The notes under the pieces were generated by a model. That model saw only the letters and a program-made list of their open reading frames with translations, did not search any database and had not been told where the DNA came from. The translations under genes and the position numbers were made by a program. This document shows, in pieces, positions 54,349 through 63,659 of a DNA stretch of 64,000 nt. The DNA comes from Dyadobacter sp. CECT 9275 (GTDB lineage Bacteria; Bacteroidota; Bacteroidia; Cytophagales; Spirosomataceae). How positions within the stretch are numbered: the stretch's first letter is position 1; each line of letters begins with the position of its first letter. The DNA lies in NCBI RefSeq assembly GCF_907164905.1, contig NZ_CAJRAF010000002.1, positions 1,922,001 to 1,986,000 of the forward strand. The letters are read 5' to 3'.

Positions 54349-56670
54349 TCAGACCGGCAAGGTAACGGTCTGACCGGCACCGGCAAATATTTTTTCTTCG
54401 TGCACAACCACAGTAATATCCGTTTCAGAAATATTATCGACAAAAATGGCTTCTTTGGTCACCCGGATCCTCAAAAGAGCACCTCTGAAACCGATCCTGA
54501 AAGAATACGACGTCCACTGGTCCGGAATATAGGGAGCCAGCGACAGGAGCCCGTCTTTCACGCGCTGCCCGGCAAACCCCTTCACTACGCTCATCCAGGT
54601 GCCTGCCATAGAAGTTATGTGCAGGCCATCTTCCGTATCATTGTTATAATCGTCAATATCCAGGCGTGCCGTTCTTACGTACATTTCATACGCCTTGTCT
54701 TTCAGTCCTATTTTTGCCGCCAGGATCGCATGCACGCAGGGTGACAACGAAGATTCATGGACGGTCATGGGTTCGTAAAACTCAAAATTACGCCTGATCT
54801 CATCCACTGTAAAATCATCTTCGAACAGATAAAGCCCCTGCAGAACGTCCGCCTGTTTGATAAAACAGGAACGGAGTATCCTATCCCACGACCACTTCTG
54901 GTTGATAGGCCGGTGATCCGCAATGTCATCAACCGTCAGAATTTCTTTATCCAGAAAACCCTGCTGCTGAAGGTATACCCCGCGGGTCCCGTCAAAAGGA
55001 TAATACATATTTTCAATAATATGCTTCCAGTCGCCCATTTCTCTATTCAGGTCAAAATGGGTAGTCAATATGATTTCGTTGAGACGGGTTCCGTCCGTGA
55101 TCCAGAGCTTATTGATAATTTCCAGTGTATAACGCAAAGTCCAGCAGGCGATGTAATTGGTATACCAGTTGTTATTGACGTTATTTTCATATTCATTAGG
55201 CCCGGTAACACCCAGCATCACATATTTCCCTTTATCGGCCGACCAGGTGATCCGCTGTTTCCAGAACCGTGAGATACCGATCAGTACTTCCAGCCCGAAC
55301 TCTGAAAGATACGTTTCGTCACCCGTGTATCTGGTATAATCATAGATCGCAAATGCAATGGCACCGTTACGGTGTATCTCTTCAAAAGTGATTTCCCATT
55401 CGTTATGACATTCTTCACCATTCATGGTCACCATCGGGTAAAGTGCCGCGCCGTTTGAAAAACCCAATTTTTCAGCATTCTCTATGGCTTTCCCCAAGTG
55501 TTTGTACCGATATACCAGCAGGTTCCTCGCCACTTTTTGCTCTGAGGTGGAGAGGTAAAACGGAATACAGTATGCTTCAGTATCCCAATAAGTACTGCCT
55601 CCATACTTTTCCCCCGTGAACCCTTTTGGACCTATATTTAGCCTTTCGTCCTCCCCGGTATAGGTCTGCTGTAAATGGAAAATGTTAAAGCGGATGCCCT
55701 GTTGCGCGGCAATATCGCCTTCAATGGTGATATCATTTTTTTCCCATTTTTCGGCCCAGGCCTTACGGTGTGCAGCAAACAGTTTTTCAAAACCCGTCTG
55801 ACAAAGCATTTTAATATATTCCTTACTGGCCGGCAGCAGCCCGTCCGAAGTATAATTGGCCGACGATAAGTTAACGCCGTACTTATAGATCACCAGTTCC
55901 TGCCCTTCCCTTACGTCGATCATCACGGTACCGGCAACATATTTTTCACGCTTCACGGGAAGCGACTGATAGTCCGTCTTCAGGTCATTGATCCGGATAT
56001 CGAATGCCATGCCTGTAGCAACCTTGAACTGTTCTACGCCATAGGGGTTTGCCTTGGTTTCCAGGATGAGATATCCTTCGGAAAAACTTGTTTCTTTTTG
56101 GATTTCGTTCCAGAATGTCTCATCATAATTGGAATCCCTGTTACGGATATTCCCGTCGAGGTAAGGAGTTACGGTGATTACATCGTCAAAATCCAGCGGG
56201 GTAATGCTGTAACGGATCGCGCCCGACTCGTCGTGGGCCATGCTGCAGAAACGTTTCGAATGAATCTTCACTTTTCTTCCCCCGGGCAGGGTTACGGTTG
56301 CAGTTCTTTCCAGATAACCTTCCTTCATGTTCAGCACCCGCCGGAAATCCTCTACGCTTCCCGTATGCAGGTCGAGCACTTCATCGCCAATTTTAATATC
56401 AATACCCACCCAGTTACAGGCATTTAGCACTTTGGCAAAATAATTGGGATATCCGTTTTTCCACCAGCCCACGCGCGTTTTATCGGGAAAATATACGCCG
56501 GCTACATAGTTCCCCAGGAGTGTTTTGCCCGAAAAGGTCTCTTCAAAATTACCGCGCTGCCCCATTCGGCCATTCCCCAGGCTCATGAGGCTTTCTGTTA
56601 TTTCGTTATGCCCGGCATGAAATCCGTTTTCAACGATGCACCATTCATCGTGCGTTATATAATTTTTCAT
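54349..56670 (-). CDS. GH65 glycoside phosphorylase (maltose phosphorylase-like)
   Basis: 773 residues, normal for GH65. N-terminal beta-sandwich (about 1-270; MSLGNGRMGQRGNFEE), then the (alpha/alpha)6 barrel with GGSTYWDTEAYCIPFYL, the general acid E493 in VTGPNEYENN, and the phosphate-binding region ITSMAGTWMSVVKGFAG. Splits maltose with phosphate to beta-glucose-1-phosphate and glucose. A trehalose or kojibiose specificity cannot be ruled out. 36 bases after pgmB in the same transcript, which fits maltose use exactly. Confidence 0.92.
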   Translation of the reverse strand: MKNYITHDEWCIVENGFHAGHNEITESLMSLGNGRMGQRGNFEETFSGKTLLGNYVAGVYFPDKTRVGWWKNGYPNYFAKVLNACNWVGIDIKIGDEVLDLHTGSVEDFRRVLNMKEGYLERTATVTLPGGRKVKIHSKRFCSMAHDESGAIRYSITPLDFDDVITVTPYLDGNIRNRDSNYDETFWNEIQKETSFSEGYLILETKANPYGVEQFKVATGMAFDIRINDLKTDYQSLPVKREKYVAGTVMIDVREGQELVIYKYGVNLSSANYTSDGLLPASKEYIKMLCQTGFEKLFAAHRKAWAEKWEKNDITIEGDIAAQQGIRFNIFHLQQTYTGEDERLNIGPKGFTGEKYGGSTYWDTEAYCIPFYLSTSEQKVARNLLVYRYKHLGKAIENAEKLGFSNGAALYPMVTMNGEECHNEWEITFEEIHRNGAIAFAIYDYTRYTGDETYLSEFGLEVLIGISRFWKQRITWSADKGKYVMLGVTGPNEYENNVNNNWYTNYIACWTLRYTLEIINKLWITDGTRLNEIILTTHFDLNREMGDWKHIIENMYYPFDGTRGVYLQQQGFLDKEILTVDDIADHRPINQKWSWDRILRSCFIKQADVLQGLYLFEDDFTVDEIRRNFEFYEPMTVHESSLSPCVHAILAAKIGLKDKAYEMYVRTARLDIDDYNNDTEDGLHITSMAGTWMSVVKGFAGQRVKDGLLSLAPYIPDQWTSYSFRIGFRGALLRIRVTKEAIFVDNISETDITVVVHEEKIFAGAGQTVTLPV

Positions 56671-56706
56671 TTTGTAGTAGTCAGCTTTGGGTTAACAAAA
56701 TTTCAT

Positions 56707-57369
56707 TTAAATCAGGCCAAGCTGGCTGCGAAGGTCCGTCAGACTGAAATTCTCAAATCCTGGAATAACAATGTCGGCTACCGTCAACACAGTCCTTTCG
56801 CCGATACCCACTGCCAGCATACCGCCAGCCTTAGCTGCCTGAACCCCCGCCACTGCGTCCTCAAACACCACCGTAGCGGCAGGTTCAGCATTCAAATCCC
56901 TGGCTCCCAAGAGGAACACTTCGGGATCTGGCTTGCCTTTGGTAATCCGGTTCCCATCGACGATGGTTTCGAAGTAATCCAGCATATCGAGCCCCTGCAG
57001 GATCAGCCGTGCATTTTTGCTCGCTGACCCTAACCCTATCCGGATAGCATCCGCTTGTAACTCATCCAGAAAAGCCCTCACGCCAGGCAGTGCATCTTCC
57101 GGTTTCATTTGCTGGCACAGTTCCAGATACCTTGCATTTTTGATTGTTGCCCTGGCTATCTTCTCCTCTTCACTCAAAGTAACATGGCCGATCGCCAGAA
57201 TAATATCCAGGGATTCCATCCGGCTGATCCCCTTAAGAAGTTCATTTTGCTCGGGAGTCAAATCAAAACCAAGGTCCTGCGCCAGCTCACGCCATGCAAT
57301 GTAATGGTATTTGGCTGTGTCCACGATTACTCCGTCCAAATCAAAAAGGCACGCTTGTATTGCAGGCAT
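56707..57369 (-). CDS. pgmB: Beta-phosphoglucomutase
   Basis: 220 residues, HAD superfamily. Nucleophile motif ACLFDLDGVIVDTAKYH (Asp and acid/base Asp), cap domain with GISRMESLDIILAIG (the substrate Arg is in this loop), LGSASKNARLILQGL (motif II Ser), KPDPEVFLLGA and the metal-binding FEDAVAGVQAAKAGG. Converts beta-glucose-1-phosphate from the GH65 enzyme to glucose-6-phosphate. Transcribed before the GH65 gene. Confidence 0.95.
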   Translation of the reverse strand: MPAIQACLFDLDGVIVDTAKYHYIAWRELAQDLGFDLTPEQNELLKGISRMESLDIILAIGHVTLSEEEKIARATIKNARYLELCQQMKPEDALPGVRAFLDELQADAIRIGLGSASKNARLILQGLDMLDYFETIVDGNRITKGKPDPEVFLLGARDLNAEPAATVVFEDAVAGVQAAKAGGMLAVGIGERTVLTVADIVIPGFENFSLTDLRSQLGLI

Positions 57370-57533
57370 ATTATTTCAAATTTAATATCTTGCAAAATAG
57401 TAAAAGAAGAACAAAAAGCTAGAATCTGGCCCCGGAGGAACCTGTTATATTCACCATGAGCCCTCTAAACAGTAACATATCACCTTGTTTCTCTTTCACT
57501 TACATCACTTTTATTACATGACGAAACTCAACT

Positions 57534-59273
57534 ATGTCTGCTTCCAAGAACGACAAGCTAGTTATATATCAGATATTCACCAGACTTTTTGGCAACCGGA
57601 ATACCACCAACAAGGTATATGGGACGATTGATGAAAACGGTTCGGGAAAATTTAACGACATCACCGACGCTGCACTGACCTCCATCAAGGATTTAGGTGT
57701 AACACATCTTTGGTATACGGGCATCCTTGAGCATGCCACCCTGAGCGACTATAGCGCATTTGGTATCACACCCGACCATCCGCTGATCGTGAAAGGTATT
57801 GCCGGGTCGCCTTATGCGGTTAAGGATTACTATGATGTTGATCCGGACCTGGCCGAAAATGTCCCCAACCGCATGCAGGAATTTGAAGCACTGGTGAAAC
57901 GTACTCAAAATCACAATCTCAAGGTAATCATTGACTTCATCCCCAACCACGTTGCCCGCCAGTACCATTCGGATTGCAGGCCGGACGGGATAGATGACTT
58001 TGGTGAAAAGGACGATACAGGCATCACTTTTAGCCCCCAGAATAACTTCTATTACATTCCCAATCAAGACTTTATTGTTCCGGAAGGGCATAAACCTCCA
58101 GTAACTGTAACCGGCCCCTACCTGGAAAGACCTGCCAAAGCAACCGGTAACGACGTTTTTCAGGCGCAGCCCAGCCAGTATGACTGGTATGAAACAATCA
58201 AGCTGAATTATGGCGTGGATTACCTCAGCAACGGAAACCGGTACTTTGACCCGATACCTTCCACCTGGCTGAAAATGTATGATATCCTTGCGTTCTGGGT
58301 AAATAAAGGGATCGACGGTTTCAGATGTGATATGGCGGAAATGGTCCCTGTAGAATTTTGGGGCTGGGTAATCAGGAAGATCAAAACCCTCAACCCGGAC
58401 ATAATCTTTATCGCTGAGATTTATAACCCGTATGAATATCACAACTATATTACCAACGGCCTGTTTGATTATTTATATGACAAGGTAGGCCTTTATAATT
58501 CTCTGAGAAAACTGGTGGAGGGCTACGGAACCGTGGAAGATATCACACGCATCTGGCAGCAGGAATCGGGTGATATCAGCAGGAACATGCTGCGTTTTCT
58601 GGAAAATCATGATGAGCAGCGGATTGCCTCAAGATATTTTGCCGGAGATCCCTGGCTGGTGGTTCCGGCAATAACGCTGAGTGCAACGCTTCATACGGGT
58701 CCGTTTATGCTGTACTTCGGCCAGGAGCTGGGGGTTGATCCCAATATTTCGGAAGGGTTTCAGGGAGAGGATGGCCGCACTACTATTTTTGACTACTGGG
58801 GGATACCCGAAATGCAGCAATGGATCAACGTTGGCCAATTTGACACGGAAATAATGGACGCTGATAAAAAAGCGCTACGTGATTTCTATCAAAAGCTGAA
58901 CCGGTTTATAACCGAAAATGAAGCTGTGGCAGATGGAGAATTTTATGATCTTCAGTATGTAAACATCGATGGCCAAAGTCCTAACTACGATAAAACCAGG
59001 ATATACAGTTATCTTCGGTACACTGGAAATCAAAAACTTTTATTCGTATATAATTTTGACAGGAACCGTTATTTTGAAACCAACGTCCGGATACCGCAGG
59101 GTGCCTGGACAGATACCCTTGGCCTGAAAAGTACCAGTTTCTACAAGCTTAAACCAGTTTTTCCGCTGTTCAGCCCGATGCCATCGGTTAAAGCGGACGT
59201 CATTACTTCAACGGGAATCCAGTTAACCTTGCCGCCGGTCTCAGCTCAGGTATTCGAAATTATCGGGGAATAA
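57534..59273 (+). CDS. GH13 alpha-amylase-family enzyme
   Basis: 579 residues, no signal peptide, so probably cytoplasmic. (beta/alpha)8 barrel: VIDFIPNHVARQYH (conserved region I), GFRCDMAEMVP (nucleophile D266), IFIAEIYNPY (acid E295), ENHDEQRIAS (D360), then a C-terminal beta domain (about 480-579). Hydrolyses or transfers alpha-1,4-glucans; the exact product needs tests. Divergent from pgmB by 164 bases; works with GH65 and pgmB to turn maltodextrin into glucose-6-phosphate. Confidence 0.9.
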   Translation: MSASKNDKLVIYQIFTRLFGNRNTTNKVYGTIDENGSGKFNDITDAALTSIKDLGVTHLWYTGILEHATLSDYSAFGITPDHPLIVKGIAGSPYAVKDYYDVDPDLAENVPNRMQEFEALVKRTQNHNLKVIIDFIPNHVARQYHSDCRPDGIDDFGEKDDTGITFSPQNNFYYIPNQDFIVPEGHKPPVTVTGPYLERPAKATGNDVFQAQPSQYDWYETIKLNYGVDYLSNGNRYFDPIPSTWLKMYDILAFWVNKGIDGFRCDMAEMVPVEFWGWVIRKIKTLNPDIIFIAEIYNPYEYHNYITNGLFDYLYDKVGLYNSLRKLVEGYGTVEDITRIWQQESGDISRNMLRFLENHDEQRIASRYFAGDPWLVVPAITLSATLHTGPFMLYFGQELGVDPNISEGFQGEDGRTTIFDYWGIPEMQQWINVGQFDTEIMDADKKALRDFYQKLNRFITENEAVADGEFYDLQYVNIDGQSPNYDKTRIYSYLRYTGNQKLLFVYNFDRNRYFETNVRIPQGAWTDTLGLKSTSFYKLKPVFPLFSPMPSVKADVITSTGIQLTLPPVSAQVFEIIGE

Positions 59274-59277
59274 CAGC

Positions 59278-59300
59278 AGGAATATTCAAATTCCTTTTAG
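59278..59300 (+). terminator. Weak terminator after the amylase gene
   Basis: A 6-bp stem (AGGAAT / ATTCCT) with a 6-base loop and only four T's. Low confidence. Confidence 0.25.
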
Positions 59301-59474
59301 GATATTAAAGACATCGGCAGGCTAGCCCGGGTTAAAATGCCTACATTCAATTCTGAAAATAGCTGAAGAGTAGTGAGGGTTAGTTAAAATGGTCCGTAAC
59401 TAATTATAGAAGTAAGTGATGGAAACATTCCCCATCAGCCTGGTCCAGGAAGTTGCTAAAGTTAATCTCAGCCT

Positions 59475-61448
59475 ATGAAAAGTACCTTTTTACCCAACCG
59501 TATTGACTATCCGGGTAAGTTCATAGAACTGGTCAGAAACCGGTGGAAAGAAAAGGAAAACAGCGGACAGCCATTCGAAGAAGTGTTTCAGCAAATATAT
59601 CTGGACCGGCGTGAGAAGGACCTGATTGCCGAACAGATCCTGTCCGTCCTGTTCTCAACCAAATTTGTTTCCCTGCTTACCGAATCCGAGATAGGTTCCA
59701 ACAGAGGCTTTTTCTCCGACTTGTCCGAAAGGATGAGTTACAAGTTTTTGCCTCCAATTAACGAGCCCGACGAACTCAGGACCCAGTTTGGGCAGCTTTT
59801 TTCTGACAAGAAGGATTACCGCTGGGTGAAAGCCATTCCGGATGAAAACTGGGCAGCGTTCCTGGATACCCTTTTCCCGCATATTCAGGCGCCTATCAGA
59901 AATTATATTGAAAAGGAATTGCTCAATGCGATACTGATTCTGGCACAGCGGGCTACCAATCTTGGCATTGAACCAGAAATTGTTTCAAAACTTCCCCGTG
60001 TAGATGACCTGGACTCCCCCTTCCTGGGATTAAACCGCGAAGTGATCTTATATGTGGAAAACACGCTGAACAATCCGGATTATTCAGCAAAAGACAAAGA
60101 CAACGACTACCGGCATATCCTGGTCATGATCAGCCAGTGTAACAGCCAGGTACTGCAGATCTACCGCCACAAAGACCAGTTCGGTATCAGCCTCCAGCTC
60201 ACCTATCTGATGCGGCAACTGGAACAATACCTGAAAAGGCTTACGCAGCTCCTCGATCTTTTACAAACCAGTGAAAAAAGCAGGCAATGGATCATCATCA
60301 CGCAGTTGCTAAAGGAGTTTGTTTATGCAGAGAATACAAAATACAGTATCAGAAAGCACGTCAATACCAACCTGCAGCTGCTCACTTTCAAGGTGATTGA
60401 GAATACTTCCAAAACCGGCGAGCACTATATCGCAGCAGACAGGAATGACTACTGGAAACTTTTCCGGAAGGCGGTGGGCGGCGGAATCATCGTTGCTTTT
60501 TTATGCTGCAATAAAACGCGGCTTTATTTTCAGCATTTCCCAATCTTTTGGGAAGCGTTTTTTTACAGCCTCAATTATTCCCTGGGATTCATGCTAATCC
60601 ATATTCTTGGATTTACGCTGGCAACAAAACAGCCCGCCATGACCGCATCCACTATTGCAGCCAACCTCAGCAACAACGGAGAAAATCCGAACTGGCTTCA
60701 AAAAACTACGCTGTTGCTCATCCGCCTGATCCGTAGCCAGTTCATTTCGCTGGTTGGCAATGCAATCATTGCCTTTCCCGTAGCTTTTGGTTTTGGATGG
60801 CTTTATTTTTTCACCTTCGGATACCACATAGCCGATCCCGCCAAAGCGCTACGGCTCATTCGCGAACTGAATATATGGGAGAGCCTTGCCATTCCTCATG
60901 CAGCTATTGCAGGGGTATACCTGATGGTGTCGGGACTGATTTCCGGCTATTACGAAAACAAATGGATCTATAACAAATACTCCCTCCGGATCAGAAAACA
61001 TCCGCGGCTGATCCGTTTACTGGGCCATCAAAAACTGGACAAAACTGCCCGTTATCTGGAGAGCAACATAGGTGGACTTGCCGGCAATTTTTTTCTGGGG
61101 TTATTCCTGGGCTCAACCAGTGCAGTCGGCTTCACCATTGGGGTACCTTTGGATATCAGGCACATCACCTTTGCCTCCGGAAATTTCGGAATTGCCGTAG
61201 CCAGCCTTCAAAACAATATCACAACTGAATTATGGGTTAATTCAATCATTGGTATCTGCGCCATCGGGATGATGAATGTGCTGGTAAGTTTTGGCCTGAG
61301 TATAGTTTTTGCACTAAATTCACGCAGTGTCGGATTCAGAGAGGTGAAGAGCCTGGTTGCCAATTTGTCCTGGCAGTTTTTCAATAATGGTACAGCCTTC
61401 TTTTTCCCCGTTGGTGCGAAGGAAGAAGAAGAAACAACCAATACCTGA
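59475..61448 (+). CDS. Gcr/'SpecificRecomb'-family membrane protein
   Basis: 657 residues. N-terminal 330 residues are soluble and helical (DRREKDLIAEQILSVLFSTKF; YLKRLTQLLDLLQTSEKSRQW). The C-terminal half has about seven membrane helices, including LNYSLGFMLIHILGFTLATKQPAMTA, YYENKWIYNKYSLRIR and GNFFLGLFLGSTSAVGFTIG. The 'TKQPAMTA' and 'LDIRHITFASGNFG' blocks are those of the family annotated 'site-specific recombinase, Gcr' (PF10136). Nothing in it looks like a recombinase: no Tyr or Ser recombinase motif, and a strongly membrane-bound half. True role unknown. The preceding 201 bases hold no gene. Confidence 0.7.
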   Translation: MKSTFLPNRIDYPGKFIELVRNRWKEKENSGQPFEEVFQQIYLDRREKDLIAEQILSVLFSTKFVSLLTESEIGSNRGFFSDLSERMSYKFLPPINEPDELRTQFGQLFSDKKDYRWVKAIPDENWAAFLDTLFPHIQAPIRNYIEKELLNAILILAQRATNLGIEPEIVSKLPRVDDLDSPFLGLNREVILYVENTLNNPDYSAKDKDNDYRHILVMISQCNSQVLQIYRHKDQFGISLQLTYLMRQLEQYLKRLTQLLDLLQTSEKSRQWIIITQLLKEFVYAENTKYSIRKHVNTNLQLLTFKVIENTSKTGEHYIAADRNDYWKLFRKAVGGGIIVAFLCCNKTRLYFQHFPIFWEAFFYSLNYSLGFMLIHILGFTLATKQPAMTASTIAANLSNNGENPNWLQKTTLLLIRLIRSQFISLVGNAIIAFPVAFGFGWLYFFTFGYHIADPAKALRLIRELNIWESLAIPHAAIAGVYLMVSGLISGYYENKWIYNKYSLRIRKHPRLIRLLGHQKLDKTARYLESNIGGLAGNFFLGLFLGSTSAVGFTIGVPLDIRHITFASGNFGIAVASLQNNITTELWVNSIIGICAIGMMNVLVSFGLSIVFALNSRSVGFREVKSLVANLSWQFFNNGTAFFFPVGAKEEEETTNT

Positions 61449-61707
61449 CGTAATCAATACTAAAATAGCAGTTTATAGAAATGACCATTAAATTTGCGAA
61501 AAGATTTACAGATATCCGGTAGCGACTGAATCAGACCTGGCACCTTGACTTACATTTAAATTACTAACAAACCGATAATATGCCCTTTCTACTTTATTTT
61601 CAGCACACCGGTAGCTCTTATTAACCTGACACTAATCCAGGAGATACCGGCGATCCTATTACACGTTTTCTGACATGCCATTTACCACTTCCGAAATTAC
61701 AACGTTT

Positions 61708-62568
61708 ATGAAAAAATCTGCAAGGCCGGCATCTTCCGTGATCCGTTTGGCTCTGATCCCGCTATGTTGGCTTCTTTCACTAACGATCCAGGCACAATCC
61801 GGCATTCACCGGCTTTTTGAGCAAAAAATGGACTTACCCGAAAGCGGCAGTATTGGTACCCAGATGCTGAGAATGAGTGAAACATTTCTGGGAGTTCCCT
61901 ATGTTGCGGCTACGCTGGAAGGAAACCCAACGGAAAAACTGGTCTGTAAATTTGATGGACTCGACTGTACCACGCTGGTGGAAAGTTCGGTTGCACTGGC
62001 CGTAGCAAAGATGGAAAACCCGACATTTGAAGGCTACAAAAATGAATTGACCAACCTAAGATACCGCAACGGAGACATTGACGGCTACGCTTCACGGCTA
62101 CATTATTTTCTGGATTGGCTGTACGAGAATGAAAAAAGAGGCCGTATGGAGGATATCACCGCAAAACTTGGCGGTGTACCCTACCGTAAAGAAATCAATT
62201 TCATGAGTAACCATGCCAATCTATATCCGGCGCTGGCACCCACCGAAGTTTGGGAAAAAATAAAAGAACAGGAAAACGAGATCAACAAAAGAGAACACAG
62301 CTACATCCCGAAAACCGAAATCCAGAAAGCGGAACCCATTATGAAAAACGGTGATATCGTAGCGTTTACATCGTCCATTGCCGGACTGGACGTGAACCAC
62401 ATGGGGGTAATAACCAAGATAGGCAACAGGGCCTATCTGCTTCATGCCTCCCTGGCTGACAAAAAAGTGATCTTATCCAAATTACCACTGGCCGAGTACG
62501 TGGCGTCTGTACCCAAACATACCGGGATTATTGTGGCCCGCTTGTCAGAACCAAAAACGCATGAATGA
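61708..62568 (+). CDS. DUF1460 secreted protein (NlpC/amidase-like)
   Basis: 286 residues from ATG 61708 (MKKSARPASSVIRLALIPLCWLL, signal peptide, cut near AQSG); an upstream ATG at 61675 only lengthens the signal. DUF1460 landmarks: FLGVPYVAATLEGN, the Cys of DGLDCTTLVESSVALA (likely nucleophile), the HYFLDWLYENEKRGRMEDI helix, and the late His of VNHMGVITKIGNRAYLLHAS. Cys-His pair and export suggest a periplasmic murein-peptide amidase. Stop overlaps the MscS start by 8 bases, so translation is coupled. Confidence 0.88.
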   Translation: MKKSARPASSVIRLALIPLCWLLSLTIQAQSGIHRLFEQKMDLPESGSIGTQMLRMSETFLGVPYVAATLEGNPTEKLVCKFDGLDCTTLVESSVALAVAKMENPTFEGYKNELTNLRYRNGDIDGYASRLHYFLDWLYENEKRGRMEDITAKLGGVPYRKEINFMSNHANLYPALAPTEVWEKIKEQENEINKREHSYIPKTEIQKAEPIMKNGDIVAFTSSIAGLDVNHMGVITKIGNRAYLLHASLADKKVILSKLPLAEYVASVPKHTGIIVARLSEPKTHE

Positions 62569-63622
62569 TTTTCTGGAATTACTGGATTATAAAAATACAC
62601 CCTGGCTAACCATCCTGCTGGCTGGCCTGCTAGGTATTTTCATCAGTTTCGCCGTTATTCAATTTATCCGTATCACAGCCAGTAAAAAGGACTGGACAAT
62701 CATAAAAGCGGTTCGTCAGAACCTGACCAACGTCTTGTATTTCTTTATTCCGCTGGTAATGGTTACGATTGTCACCAATACCTATTCCAGGCAGCATGCA
62801 GCCTACGGATGGACCCACGGTATCAGCAAAATCTGCCTGATTGCGGTAAGTACCTGGCTTGCCGTCCGCATCATCATCATTATTGAAAAATTACTGATCG
62901 ATGATCTGGATTTTGAAACTCCGGATAATAACCAGGCCCGGCGATTATTTACCAAAATCAAGTTTATCAAGCGTATCGTAGTGATCCTGGTCATACTGGT
63001 GGGGGTTTCCATATTGCTTCTGAGCTTTGAGAGCGTCCGTCAGTATGGTGTCGGAATACTTACTTCGGCTGGTATTGCGAGTGTGATCATCGGATTTGCC
63101 GCGCAAAAATCGTTGTCGAACCTCCTCGCAGGTATCCAGATCGCCTTTACGCAGCCTATCAAAATTGATGACGTCGTGATTGTGGAGGGAGAATGGGGAA
63201 GAATTGAGGAAATCAACCTCACGTATGTTGTGGTGAATATATGGGACCTCCGCAGGCTGGTGCTGCCCATTACTTACTTTGTGGATAAGCCCTTCCAGAA
63301 CTGGACGCGCAATGAAAGCAATTTATTAGGGGTTGCCTTTTTTCATCTCAATTACGATACCCCGGTTCAGAAACTAAGGGACAAGCTGGAAGAAATCCTT
63401 CAGAATACGCCGCTCTGGGATGGAAGGTCCTGGGCACTTCAGGTAACCGATACCCAGGAACAATATATGATTGTGAGAGCTCTGATGTCTGCCCGTAGCT
63501 CGGCCCAGGCTTTTGACCTTCGCTGCCTTGTCAGGGAACAGCTGATCGAATTTATTGTCAGGGAAATCCCCTCCGCTTTGCCAAGCTACCGGATACAGGG
63601 TGTGGATAAACCCATCATCTGA
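62561..63622 (+). CDS. MscS-family mechanosensitive ion channel
   Basis: 353 residues from ATG 62561 (MNDFLELLDYKNTPW). Four helices at about 15-35, 55-75, 90-115 and 135-165, then the pore helix TSAGIASVIIGFAAQKSLSNLLAGIQ, the MscS beta domain IKIDDVVIVEGEWGRIEEINLTY, and a C-terminal alpha/beta domain. Opens on membrane tension to release solutes. Overlaps the DUF1460 gene by 8 bases. Confidence 0.93.
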   Translation: MNDFLELLDYKNTPWLTILLAGLLGIFISFAVIQFIRITASKKDWTIIKAVRQNLTNVLYFFIPLVMVTIVTNTYSRQHAAYGWTHGISKICLIAVSTWLAVRIIIIIEKLLIDDLDFETPDNNQARRLFTKIKFIKRIVVILVILVGVSILLLSFESVRQYGVGILTSAGIASVIIGFAAQKSLSNLLAGIQIAFTQPIKIDDVVIVEGEWGRIEEINLTYVVVNIWDLRRLVLPITYFVDKPFQNWTRNESNLLGVAFFHLNYDTPVQKLRDKLEEILQNTPLWDGRSWALQVTDTQEQYMIVRALMSARSSAQAFDLRCLVREQLIEFIVREIPSALPSYRIQGVDKPII

Positions 63623-63628
63623 ACAAAA

Positions 63629-63659
63629 AAATTGGTTTCCGGAAGCCGAAAACCAATTT
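63629..63659 (+). terminator. Intrinsic terminator after the MscS gene
   Basis: A 14-bp stem with one mismatch (AAATTGGTTTCCGG / CCGAAAACCAATTT), 3-base loop, six bases after the stop codon. The T-run after it is short (TTTCTCC). Confidence 0.75.
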
